From CAXRDE01 sp964229355 (GTDB lineage Bacteria > Cyanobacteriota > Sericytochromatia > UBA7694), in the NCBI GenBank assembly GCA_964229355.1, contig CAXRDE010000011.1, positions 58,892-122,891 of the forward strand: a stretch of 64,000 bases of DNA, written 5' to 3'. Below the pieces are notes generated by a model. That model ran no database searches, was not told the DNA's origin, and worked only from the letters and a program-made list of their open reading frames with translations. A program made the translations under genes and the position numbers. Positions within the stretch are counted from its first letter, which is position 1. The number at the start of each line of letters is the position of its first letter. Shown in pieces: positions 24,840 to 33,292 of this stretch.

Positions 24840-26822
24840 ATGGAACTGGGATTTTTCAAAGAGATTGTGGTGATTTTGGCGCTATCAGCCAGTGTGGTCT
24901 TGATCTGTCAAAAATTAAAAGTCCCTTCTATTATTGGCTTTCTACTGACAGGAACCCTGGCTGGTCCCCACGGTATGGGGCTCGTACACTCTGCCCATGA
25001 AGTCGAAATGATTGCGGAAATTGGGGTTATTTTTCTGCTCTTTACCATTGGCATGGAGTTTTCCATTGCACATCTTCTGCACATTAAACGCCTCGTTTTA
25101 CTGGGAGGATCTAGCCAGGTGCTATTAACCCTTGTTTTGGTGGCAGGAGGGCTCATGGCCCTTGGACAACCGATACCCCTTAGTGTTTTTACCGGGTGCA
25201 TGATCGCCCTGAGCAGCACAGCCATTGTGCTTAAGTTATTGCAACAGCGTCAGGAAATGGACAGTCCTCACGGCAAAACGGTATTGGGTATTTTGATCTT
25301 CCAGGATATCGCTATTGTGCCCATGATGTTACTCACCCCTTTAATGGCCGGAAAAGCCGATAACATCGGCCTGGAACTTCTGTTGATGGGCGGTAAATTT
25401 CTTGCGGTAGGCATCGGCGTGGTTTTTGCCAGCAAATGGCTCATGCCCAAATTGCTGGGTCAGGTGGTGCGCACCCGCAATAATGAATTATTTTTACTGG
25501 CCATATTGGCCATTTGTATGGTCGTCGCCCTGGGGACCGCCTCCATTGGTCTTTCTTTATCGCTGGGCGCATTTTTAGCTGGACTCGTCATTTCAGAGTC
25601 TGAATACAGCCATCAGGCCATGAGCAACATTTTACCTTTTCGGGATGTCTTTATCAGTTTCTTCTTTGTGTCTATTGGCATGCTTTTAAACGGCAGTTAT
25701 TTCATGGCGCACTGGCCTTTGATTTTAAGCGCCGCCATCGGCGTTATTGCCATTAAGATCTTGACCGGGCTCTTTGCGGGCAGCATTCTGGGGTACCCGC
25801 CGCGCACCACCTTATTGGCCACCCTGGCCCTCTGTCAGGTGGGAGAGTTTGCCTTTGTGCTTTCTAAAACCGGTTTAGAGCAGGGGCTATTGGGGGCAGA
25901 CAATTACCAGCTTTTTTTGGCGGTGTCTATTGTTACCATGGCGCTCACCCCCATTTTTATTATCATAGGTCCTCGCACCAGCAAACTCACGCAAAAAATA
26001 CCGCTTATTCAAAAACTTGAAGAAAAGAGCATTCCCGCTGAAACCCGCGAAGCCAGCCTTGAAAATCATTTAATTATTATCGGTTTTGGCCTAAACGGCC
26101 AAAACCTGGCCCGTGTAGCCCGGTCCAGCGGCATTCCCTATGTCATTATCGAAACCAATCCAGAGACCGTCAAAGCCTACCAGGCACAGGGAGAACCCAT
26201 TTACTACGGCGATGCCACCTCAGCGTTCATCTTAGAGCATGCCTCTATTCATCAGGCCCGTGTGGTGGTGGTAGCCATTTCTGACCGCCGGGCTACCGAA
26301 CGTATGATTCACACCATTCGCTCTCTTAACGAAGGCCTGGAGCTCATTATTCGTACCCGCTTTGTGCATGAAGTCGCGCGCCTTTACCAGTTAGGTGCCA
26401 GCATGGTGATTCCTGAGGAATTTGAGACCTCCATTGAAATTTTCTCTCGGGTGTTACAAAGTTATCTGATTCCTGAAAGCGATATTGAAAGCTTCGTCAC
26501 ACAGGCCCGCTCCGACGGCTATCAGATGTTGCGCTCGCCCGCCCGCCAAGAACGCACCCCTTTTGATTTACCCCCTACCGCCTTTGATATCAACACCCTT
26601 AAGCTAGCACCTGAATCTGAGCTGGTAGGGCAGACCTTGATTGAAAGCGCACTGCGACAAAAGTTTGGCGTGACACTTTTGGCCATTCGCCGCGGGGAAA
26701 AAGTGATCAGCCCTCCCGATGGACAAACCCGCTTTGAAGCCCACGATGTCGTGGTGTTATTGGGAAATCCCCAAAACCTTCAGCAAACAGGGGTCATCTG
26801 TCGCGGTACGTCAAAGAACTAG
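24840..26822 (+). CDS. Kef-type monovalent cation:proton antiporter (CPA2) with TrkA domains
   Basis: A 660-residue inner-membrane transporter. About twelve hydrophobic helices (residues 5-380) carry CPA2 features such as GFLLTGTLAGPHG and LGILIFQDIAIVPMM. A cytoplasmic TrkA-N/RCK domain follows with the NAD-binding loop IIIGFGLNGQNLARVA, then a TrkA-C domain with LAPESELVGQTL. It probably moves K+ or Na+ in exchange for protons. ATG 24840 is chosen because GGAG lies 6 bases upstream; ATG 24828 is the alternative. Its stop is shared (CTAG) with the convergent KdpE-like gene, which suggests a potassium-related locus. Confidence 0.88.
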   Translation: MELGFFKEIVVILALSASVVLICQKLKVPSIIGFLLTGTLAGPHGMGLVHSAHEVEMIAEIGVIFLLFTIGMEFSIAHLLHIKRLVLLGGSSQVLLTLVLVAGGLMALGQPIPLSVFTGCMIALSSTAIVLKLLQQRQEMDSPHGKTVLGILIFQDIAIVPMMLLTPLMAGKADNIGLELLLMGGKFLAVGIGVVFASKWLMPKLLGQVVRTRNNELFLLAILAICMVVALGTASIGLSLSLGAFLAGLVISESEYSHQAMSNILPFRDVFISFFFVSIGMLLNGSYFMAHWPLILSAAIGVIAIKILTGLFAGSILGYPPRTTLLATLALCQVGEFAFVLSKTGLEQGLLGADNYQLFLAVSIVTMALTPIFIIIGPRTSKLTQKIPLIQKLEEKSIPAETREASLENHLIIIGFGLNGQNLARVARSSGIPYVIIETNPETVKAYQAQGEPIYYGDATSAFILEHASIHQARVVVVAISDRRATERMIHTIRSLNEGLELIIRTRFVHEVARLYQLGASMVIPEEFETSIEIFSRVLQSYLIPESDIESFVTQARSDGYQMLRSPARQERTPFDLPPTAFDINTLKLAPESELVGQTLIESALRQKFGVTLLAIRRGEKVISPPDGQTRFEAHDVVVLLGNPQNLQQTGVICRGTSKN

Positions 26823-27499
26823 GTTAAGCGATACCCTACGCCCGGTTCCGTCAAAATCCGTACTGGACAGGCAGGGTCATCTTCAAGCTTATGGCGCAGT
26901 TGAGAAATATACACCTGCAAATAATGGGTTTCATTGAGATAAGCTTCTCCCCAAATTTCAGATAGCATTTGCTTATGGGTCACCACTGCCCCCACATGGT
27001 TTAATAAACAAGCCAGCACACGATATTCGGTTTTGGTCAGTTTAACCCGCACATCATTTTTCCACACCTGGCGGCTGGCTTTGTCAAAGCGCAAATGCCC
27101 CAGGGTGATCATATGCATCCGATCAGGTGAAGCCACATGATTGCGCAAGGCAACCCGAATGCGGGCATGAAGCTCTCCCACACCAAAAGGCTTGGTTAAA
27201 TAATCATTGGCACCAGCATCCAGAGCTTCTATTTTTTGCCTTTCTTGATTCCGCACAGACAAGACAATCACAGGCACCTGGCTGGTTTGACGAATATCTT
27301 GCAAAACCTCTAAGCCTGATCGTTTGGGCATGCCCAGGTCCAACAAAATCAAGTCTGGATCGTGCTGGTGAAAACAAGCCAGGGCACTCAGCCCGTCTTT
27401 GGCGCAGAACACCTCAAAACCCGATGCCTGAAGGGAAATGCTCAGGTTTCTCCGCAAAGCAGCTTCATCATCAACCACGAGAATGCGCTGTGACATCAT
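26819..27499 (-). CDS. OmpR-family response regulator, KdpE-like
   Basis: A 226-residue two-component regulator. The receiver has acidic residues in VVDDE, phospho-acceptor Asp54 in LILLDLGMP and a conserved lysine in LTKPFGVGEL. The C-terminal winged helix has HYLQVYISQLRHKLEDDP and TEPGVGYRLT. Identity blocks such as VPVIVLSxRxxExxKIxALDAGAxDYL match KdpE, the regulator of the potassium ATPase. No kdpFABC is in the window; the nearest transporter is the Kef-type antiporter downstream. Two adjacent ATGs follow a strong GGAGG. It overlaps the kinase gene by 29 bases. Confidence 0.88.
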   Translation of the reverse strand: MMSQRILVVDDEAALRRNLSISLQASGFEVFCAKDGLSALACFHQHDPDLILLDLGMPKRSGLEVLQDIRQTSQVPVIVLSVRNQERQKIEALDAGANDYLTKPFGVGELHARIRVALRNHVASPDRMHMITLGHLRFDKASRQVWKNDVRVKLTKTEYRVLACLLNHVGAVVTHKQMLSEIWGEAYLNETHYLQVYISQLRHKLEDDPACPVRILTEPGVGYRLT

Positions 27500-28913
27500 C
27501 CACCTCCTCCACGGGAAGTTGAGGCACGGGAGTAAGAGGTAAAGCCAACGTAAAACACGCTCCCCCTGATTTTAAGTTGCACACCGTTATTTCTCCTCCG
27601 TGAGCAAGCATAAACCCCTGAGCAATAGATAACCCCAGGCCAGTGCCCGGTGCATGGCTATCGGGCAGACGATAAAACTTTTCAAACAAAGCCTCCCATT
27701 GCGCTTCGGGAATCCCGTGGCCTTGATCTTCAACCCGTATAACAAACCGCTCAGCTTCAACGCCACAATTCAGAACAATACAAGTACCCGGCGCGTTATG
27801 GGTACAGGCATTGTGCACCACATTAAAAAGCGCCTGCTCCACCAGGCCATAATCCACATACAACAAAGGCAATGGAGCTGCAGTCTTTACCTGCACTTCA
27901 TAGTCCTTCAGCTCGTACTGCAAGGCCTTTAACACGGACTGCACAATATCTCTGGGATCACACCAATCTCGATTCAGCTGAAAACGCCCCGACTGTAAAC
28001 GACTCATATCAAGCAGGTTTGCCACCAAATGATCCAAACGTAAACTCGCATGGGTCAGATCCGCTAACAGGGAGTGACGCCACTGGCTGTGCTCAAGGAT
28101 ATGCGGCTGTTGTAAATTATCCAATACACACTGAATGGTCGTCAAAGGGGTGCGTAACTCATGGGACACCGAATCCAGCAAGGTATCGTATAAGCGTTCA
28201 GACAAATGATGCAGCGCGTGTTGATGGGCCACAGCTCGCAAAGCCTCTCGTTCAAGAGCCAGGGCCAAATGACGGGCCACAATTTCTAAAAAAGACCGCT
28301 GCCCGTGCTGCCAGGCATCTCGTTTGCACACCCATAAACAACCGTAAACGTTTTCTGGGGTGGCCAGGGGAATGCCCAGCACCCCCATCGCGTGGGACTC
28401 AAAAGGAGATTCCCCTTCACACGCTGGTAAAAGGATCTGAACCTCAGCCGCCAGCACCCGGGCAATCTCTGCTTTAGCCGCGTGCAAAAGAGCCTCCTGA
28501 TCTGGCGCAGTAACGAGGCGTTGAGAGAACTGATACAAAGAACTTAAGCGTTGTTCACGCTGTAACACCCGTTCTTCCTGGGCGCGAATGCGCCGGGTCA
28601 ACGCGGTAATTAAAAGCGCGACAATAAAGTAAGTACAACACATGAGCAAATCCTGTACATCCAGAATTTGCACATCAAACACAGGCGGAATAAAAAATAT
28701 ATTCCAGCACAGGGTACTCATAGCAGCTGCAAACAGCGCGGGATATAGAGGCAACACGCAAGCCAGAGCCATGACCCCCAACAAAAACACCAGCGCCACG
28801 GACCAATAACCGATCCAGGCGACCCAGAGTGCGTTCACAAGGGTCAACGCCACCATTGCCACAAAGGACAGACCGTAAGACCAGCCAGAGGAGCCTTGTA
28901 AGCGTCCAATCAT
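27471..28913 (-). CDS. Sensor histidine kinase, short KdpD-like form
   Basis: A 480-residue inner-membrane kinase. Four closely spaced hydrophobic helices (about residues 12-105) form a DUF4118-type sensor, followed by a GAF-like domain, HisKA with His251 in DSVSHELRTPLTTI, and HATPase with NVVHNACTHNAPG and GTGLGLSIAQG. It corresponds to the C-terminal half of KdpD; the N-terminal KdpD/USP domain (about 370 residues in E. coli) is missing. ATG 28913 overlaps the esterase stop as TAATG, so the shortened form looks native rather than a broken gene. Confidence 0.85.
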   Translation of the reverse strand: MIGRLQGSSGWSYGLSFVAMVALTLVNALWVAWIGYWSVALVFLLGVMALACVLPLYPALFAAAMSTLCWNIFFIPPVFDVQILDVQDLLMCCTYFIVALLITALTRRIRAQEERVLQREQRLSSLYQFSQRLVTAPDQEALLHAAKAEIARVLAAEVQILLPACEGESPFESHAMGVLGIPLATPENVYGCLWVCKRDAWQHGQRSFLEIVARHLALALEREALRAVAHQHALHHLSERLYDTLLDSVSHELRTPLTTIQCVLDNLQQPHILEHSQWRHSLLADLTHASLRLDHLVANLLDMSRLQSGRFQLNRDWCDPRDIVQSVLKALQYELKDYEVQVKTAAPLPLLYVDYGLVEQALFNVVHNACTHNAPGTCIVLNCGVEAERFVIRVEDQGHGIPEAQWEALFEKFYRLPDSHAPGTGLGLSIAQGFMLAHGGEITVCNLKSGGACFTLALPLTPVPQLPVEEVDDVTAHSRG

Positions 28914-29800
28914 TAAGCTTTGACAGCCTTCAAAATTTTCTGACGCGCAAAAGGGTATCCCCAAAGAAACAGCAGGGCCAGATGTAAGCGTTGCCCCCAC
29001 CACCACTCGTTGTGTAAACCCCCACGGTCCTCAAAGTACCCCAGGTTGTCACCCAGGTGGTAATTTCGGCGTTGCAAGATACCTGCCAGGGTACGTACAT
29101 TGCGTACATTAGGGCTGTGATCCACACGTACATTACGGGGCTTTCCCTCTCGGGTACCCATATCAAGCCACAGGCGCAAGCCCTGCGGATAGGTGTAAGC
29201 TTCCCTCAACGCCTGACCGTGGTTCCACCATAAAGAGGGTGACACCAGCCCTATGTTACCAAACACATGGGGATAATAATAACCAAGATAAAAAGAAATC
29301 AATCCGCCCAGCGAGGAGCCCATAACCCCTGTATGTTCAGGTCCACTCAGGGTTGTATAATGATGATCCACAAAAGGCTTCAACTCTTCAGTAAGGTAAC
29401 GGGCATACAGGGGCCCCTCTCCCCCCTCCAGGCGGCGATGGGTCTTCATGGGTGTCCATGTGTACTCACTGTTGCGCCCCAGGGTGTTATACACACCCAC
29501 CACGATGAGGGGCGGAACAAAACCCAGGCTAATCAAGCGATCCAACACCTGGTCCACGCCCCAGGGCATCCCCCCAAAAGCCAGCTCACGAAAAAAAAGA
29601 TTATTGCCATCGTGCATATACAGCACGGGATAAGCCTGCGCTGACGCTCCATAACCCGGTGGTAAGTAAATATCGACGCCTCGGGTATTTTTCAAATGCA
29701 CCGAAGTGCTCACATGCCGTTCAATACGCCCTGATCGCCACTGCCCTGGGGGCACCTGAAAAATGCGACTACTCAGCTTACGCCGTTGGATACGCCACAT
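28913..29800 (-). CDS. Esterase D/enterochelin-esterase family alpha/beta hydrolase
   Basis: A 295-residue putative esterase of the PF00756 type. It shows YPVLYMHDGNNLFF near the N-terminus, the nucleophile serine in GVMGSSLGGLISFY and a late histidine in RGGLHNEWWW. There is no clear signal peptide. The substrate is unknown. ATG 29800 overlaps the upstream thioesterase stop as TGATG, and its own stop overlaps the kinase start, placing it between metabolic and signalling genes of one operon. Confidence 0.8.
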   Translation of the reverse strand: MWRIQRRKLSSRIFQVPPGQWRSGRIERHVSTSVHLKNTRGVDIYLPPGYGASAQAYPVLYMHDGNNLFFRELAFGGMPWGVDQVLDRLISLGFVPPLIVVGVYNTLGRNSEYTWTPMKTHRRLEGGEGPLYARYLTEELKPFVDHHYTTLSGPEHTGVMGSSLGGLISFYLGYYYPHVFGNIGLVSPSLWWNHGQALREAYTYPQGLRLWLDMGTREGKPRNVRVDHSPNVRNVRTLAGILQRRNYHLGDNLGYFEDRGGLHNEWWWGQRLHLALLFLWGYPFARQKILKAVKA

Positions 29801-30273
29801 CAAATCACCATATAGTTATCTACGGGAGGTTTTGAGGTATCGATGCTGGCAATCCCCTCACAAGACACACACACTTCACCTTCTTTATCTTTAATTTCCA
29901 CATGAGAAAATACCAGGGCACGCCCCACTTTGGTGGGCCACGCCTCCGCAAACACCTGGGTTCCCTTTAAAGGTTTTAGAAAATGAATATTGAGCTGCAC
30001 CGTGCCTGTACGGTATTTTTGACTGTTTAAAATCCCCACCAGCCCCACCATAAGATCACAGAGGCTCGACAAAATCGCTCCATTAACAGCGTCCGTACCA
30101 AGTCCGCCCCGATGGTGGGCTAAAACAGGATCAATACTGGCTCGGGCACAGTGTGGATCAGAAAGATCCACTTTCACATTCATGGACTGTAGCGCAGGGT
30201 ACTGATTCCACAGGCGCTCCATCTGTTGACGTTCATTGACATCCAAAACACGATCTGACATAAAAATTCCCAT
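29800..30273 (-). CDS. PaaI/hotdog-fold thioesterase
   Basis: A 157-residue hotdog-fold protein. The helix entry DAVNGAILSSLCDLMVGLV and the strands TVQLNIHFLKPLKG and KVGRALVFSHVEIKDKEG fit the PaaI/YbgC-like acyl-CoA thioesterases. The typical HGG motif is represented by HHRGGLG. The substrate is unknown. ATG 30273 and ATG 30261 are both possible; the second has a GGGA a few bases upstream. TAAAAT just before 30273 may be the promoter of this four-gene operon. Confidence 0.75.
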   Translation of the reverse strand: MGIFMSDRVLDVNERQQMERLWNQYPALQSMNVKVDLSDPHCARASIDPVLAHHRGGLGTDAVNGAILSSLCDLMVGLVGILNSQKYRTGTVQLNIHFLKPLKGTQVFAEAWPTKVGRALVFSHVEIKDKEGEVCVSCEGIASIDTSKPPVDNYMVI

Positions 30274-30366
30274 AAGATTTTATTCTATTGTAAGGGTTCC
30301 CAACCTAAATTGGCATATCATGAAAAGAAAGCCCATTAAGGATATAGATACAAAGGAGTTTACACC

Positions 30367-31275
30367 ATGTCATTTCGCCGCCTACGCCAACGCATCTTAC
30401 TACCTACTTTAGCCATTTCATTGCTCAGCACAAGTATCTTCTCATGCACTCGTGAAGAAATTATCGGACGGGCCACCAACGCAGCCATTGGTGCCGGGGT
30501 TGGATTCATTCAGTCTCAATTTATTACCCCAGCCCAGGAAGTACAAATTGGTGAAGAAGCCCGAGCCCAGGTACTACAACAGTACAGACTCTACACCGCA
30601 TCTCCTGCACTGGTAAACTATGTCAAATCGGTGGGGGCGAAGTTAATTCCCTATACCGAGCGCAAAGACGAGCTCAACTATCGTTTTGATATTATTGAGA
30701 GCGATGAAGTAAACGCTTTCACCATCCCTGGGGGCTCCGTATTTATTACCACCGAAGCCCTGAAATATATTCGCAATGAAGCAGAGTTAGCGGGGGTGCT
30801 GGGGCACGAATTGGCCCACAACGAAGACAAGCACGCCCGCGAATCGCTACAGCGCGCACTGATCGCTCAGGGAGCTGTCGGGGGAAGTCTCAGCGACCGA
30901 GACAATGTCTTTATTCAAGCCGCAGCCTCAGTGACCCTCGATCTGATTCTCAAAGGCTTTAGCCGCAGCCAGGAAAAAGAAGCCGATATTACCGGTGCGA
31001 ATCTGGCCACTTCGGCCAGCTATGACGAAGAAGGTTTGCTGGGCTTTCTTCAAACCCTACAAAATATTTCGGGTGGAGACAACAACGGATTGTTTCAATT
31101 TCTACTTACTCACCCTGCCACCGGTGAACGGATTGATCTTTTAAGGCAGTACTATGCCGACACCAATTTAGAAGTCAGCAATCCCGTTTTGGGTACCGCT
31201 GAATACCAACAGCAAGCCAATGTTTTAGGGCCTCGCATCCCCGTTGAGCAAACCCGTACCAACGGCGGCAACTAA
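30367..31275 (+). CDS. M48 family zinc metalloprotease lipoprotein
   Basis: A 302-residue periplasmic protease of the BepA/LoiP kind. The signal ends in a lipobox-like IFSC with Cys27. The zinc site is HELAH (147-151), with the third ligand Glu203 in SRSQEKEAD. A C-terminal THPATGERI block is typical of the family. Homologues maintain outer-membrane protein assembly. A good AAAGGAG precedes the ATG, and a strong terminator follows. It stands alone. Confidence 0.9.
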   Translation: MSFRRLRQRILLPTLAISLLSTSIFSCTREEIIGRATNAAIGAGVGFIQSQFITPAQEVQIGEEARAQVLQQYRLYTASPALVNYVKSVGAKLIPYTERKDELNYRFDIIESDEVNAFTIPGGSVFITTEALKYIRNEAELAGVLGHELAHNEDKHARESLQRALIAQGAVGGSLSDRDNVFIQAAASVTLDLILKGFSRSQEKEADITGANLATSASYDEEGLLGFLQTLQNISGGDNNGLFQFLLTHPATGERIDLLRQYYADTNLEVSNPVLGTAEYQQQANVLGPRIPVEQTRTNGGN

Positions 31276-31293
31276 CCAGCGCGTCAGACAAAC

Positions 31294-31325
31294 AAAAAAG
31301 CCGCCAGACTTCTGGCGGCTTTTTT
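31294..31325. terminator. Bidirectional intrinsic terminator
   Basis: A perfect stem of about 15 bp with core GCCGCCAGA and TCTGGCGGC, flanked by A6 and T6, serves both the M48 protease gene and convergent secF. Confidence 0.95.
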
Positions 31326-31338
31326 AAAGCTTTGAAAA

Positions 31339-32262
31339 CTAAGTATGGCTCGCGCGGGTCATGGTACGCCAGGTCACCAAAAGCGTACTGGCCACAAAGA
31401 TACTGGAAAAAGTTCCCACAATAATGCCGATTAACATGGCCAGCGAGAAATACTTAATGGTGACCCCACCAAATAAAGTTAAGGTTAAGAGCGGGAACAT
31501 AGTGGTCACCGAGGTATTGATACTCCGGGCGATGGTCTGGTTAATACTTTCATTGACCACCTGAGAAAAGGTTTTGCCCCGTCCCATATCGCCAGCATTT
31601 TCCCGTACGCGATCAAAGGTCACAATGGTATCGTGAATCGAGAAACCCGCCACCGTCAAAACGGCGGTAACAAACAGACTATCGATCTCCACCCCATAGA
31701 AGTGCCCGAGAAGCGCAAAGGCCCCCAGCACAATGGTCACATCGTGAGCCAGGGCAATAATACCGCACATGGCATAGTCAAAGCTAAACCGGAACGAAAT
31801 ATAGAGCACAATCATACCCATAACGATCAGGGTGGCCCAGGTTGCTTTTGAGCGCAGCTCAGCCCCCACGGTGGGACCTACCACTTCGACTCGCACCTGT
31901 TCAAATTTACCCATGTCTTTTTCAAGTGCATTGAAAAGAGCAACTTGCTCCCGGTCATCAATGGGCTTGGAGCGCACAGAAATAATCTCTTGCTGGGTAT
32001 CGTCTTTCAAGATACTCACCTGGGCATCGGAGAACTTCTCTTTGTCCACCGACTGAAGGGTTGTGCGCATTTCGGCCACTGTGGGCGTTTTCTCAAAGGC
32101 AAGTTCAAAGAGCGAGCCTCCCGTAAAGTCAATCCCCATTTTTAGGCCCCACATTAAAAAGAAGGCCAGACAGGGCAACACAAGGGCCAGGGAAATACTA
32201 TACCAAAGCTTACGCTTGGAGACGAAGTCATAATTTGTGGTTTGATGTACAGGCGTCGTCAC
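31339..32262 (-). CDS. secF: Protein translocase subunit SecF
   Basis: A 307-residue inner-membrane subunit of the SecDF complex, which uses the proton gradient to help pull exported proteins through SecYEG. Six hydrophobic segments are present, with the first periplasmic block GIDFTGGSLFEL, then VGPTVGAELRSKA, ALAHDVTIVLGAF and AGFSIHDTIVTFDRVREN. It starts at GTG 32262 with AGAGGA upstream. secD, normally adjacent, is not in the window. The gene is convergent with the M48 gene and divergent from mscS. Confidence 0.95.
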   Translation of the reverse strand: MTTPVHQTTNYDFVSKRKLWYSISLALVLPCLAFFLMWGLKMGIDFTGGSLFELAFEKTPTVAEMRTTLQSVDKEKFSDAQVSILKDDTQQEIISVRSKPIDDREQVALFNALEKDMGKFEQVRVEVVGPTVGAELRSKATWATLIVMGMIVLYISFRFSFDYAMCGIIALAHDVTIVLGAFALLGHFYGVEIDSLFVTAVLTVAGFSIHDTIVTFDRVRENAGDMGRGKTFSQVVNESINQTIARSINTSVTTMFPLLTLTLFGGVTIKYFSLAMLIGIIVGTFSSIFVASTLLVTWRTMTRASHT

Positions 32263-32372
32263 AGTTGGAGTCCTCTTTGTTTCAAGTAGCTTTTACAAAG
32301 AGGCATTATAACATCCCAATTCGCTGAATTTGGCACTTATCATGCACAAAGCCCCTTTTATTTTGGGTTTCT

Positions 32373-32401
32373 TTTAATTTACTTTTAACCTACGTTATAC
32401 T
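32373..32401 (+). promoter_or_regulatory. Candidate promoter of mscS
   Basis: TTTAAT (32373-32378) and TATACT (32396-32401) are 17 bases apart. The start codon at 32434 follows 32 bases later with AAAGGAG in between. The -35 box is weak. Confidence 0.4.
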
Positions 32402-32433
32402 TTTGCACAGGGATTGCAAAGGAGTCATTGCCC

Positions 32434-33285
32434 ATGTTAAAAGAAATTATTGCCAAAGCCAGTGCTCTGGCCAGCACCTATAGTGAACAAGCCATTAAGG
32501 CCGTGCTTATTGTTCTCGTAGGTTTTTGGATTGCGCGCCGCCTGGCCAAATTGGTACAAAAAATACTCGGTAAAACCCACTTAGACGCCACCTATATCCC
32601 CTTTGCGGGGAACGTCACCAAAATCGGTCTTTACTTTCTGGTCATTCTGGCGGCTTTAAATAACGTCGGTGTTCAAATGACCTCGGTCCTGGCTTTGCTG
32701 GGTACCGCAGGACTAGCCGTCGCCCTGGCGCTGAAAGATTCCCTGAACAACGTGGCTGCCGGGATTAGCTTACTGGTGTTGCGTCCCTTTCGCGTGGGCG
32801 ACTATGTCGAACTGGGCGGTACCGGGGGCAGTGTGGTGGAAATCAACTTTTTTCACACCTTTCTTAACACTCCCGATAACCGCCGCATCGCCATTCCCAA
32901 CGCCAAGATTTTAGCCGACACCATTGTTAATTTTTCGCACAACACCACCCGCCGTTTGGATATGGTATTTGGCATTTCTTATGACTCGGACCTGCGCGAA
33001 GCCCGGCGTATTTTCCAGGCATTGATCGCCGCCGATGAGCGGATTCTGGCGGACCCCGAGCCAGTTATTGCCGTGGGGGCTTTAGCCGACAGCAGCGTCA
33101 ATTTCTTTGTCAGACCCTGGGTCAAAACCGAAGATGTTTGGCCTGTGATGTTCGACTTTACCGAAAAGGTCAAATTGGCTTTTGATGAAGCAGGCATTAT
33201 CATTCCTTTTCCACAAAGGGATGTACATATGCATTACCCACAGGGCATTCCAGACGCACCCCAACCCGCTCGCAACGAAGGCTAG
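32434..33285 (+). CDS. mscS: Small-conductance mechanosensitive channel MscS
   Basis: A 283-residue inner-membrane channel that opens under hypo-osmotic shock. The pore helix TM3 reads LLGTAGLAVALALKDSLNNVAAG, with the glycine/alanine packing typical of MscS. The LRPFRVGDYVELGG beta-domain entry follows, then the cytosolic vestibule ending in IPFPQRDVHMH. The length equals E. coli MscS (286). ATG 32434 is 9 bases after AAAGGAG; an upstream TTG is less likely. It ends 7 bases from convergent tolC. Confidence 0.93.
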   Translation: MLKEIIAKASALASTYSEQAIKAVLIVLVGFWIARRLAKLVQKILGKTHLDATYIPFAGNVTKIGLYFLVILAALNNVGVQMTSVLALLGTAGLAVALALKDSLNNVAAGISLLVLRPFRVGDYVELGGTGGSVVEINFFHTFLNTPDNRRIAIPNAKILADTIVNFSHNTTRRLDMVFGISYDSDLREARRIFQALIAADERILADPEPVIAVGALADSSVNFFVRPWVKTEDVWPVMFDFTEKVKLAFDEAGIIIPFPQRDVHMHYPQGIPDAPQPARNEG

Positions 33286-33292
33286 AAACGCT

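Noticed and set aside
27872..28477. Long plus-strand frame of about 200 codons opposite the KdpD-like kinase
   Set aside because: It is antisense to clearly conserved kinase domains and shows no protein family pattern; it is a shadow frame.
27471..28913. Kinase as a frameshifted, broken kdpD
   Set aside because: The start overlaps the upstream stop in a TAATG coupling, and no KdpD/USP domain remnants appear upstream, where an intact esterase gene lies.
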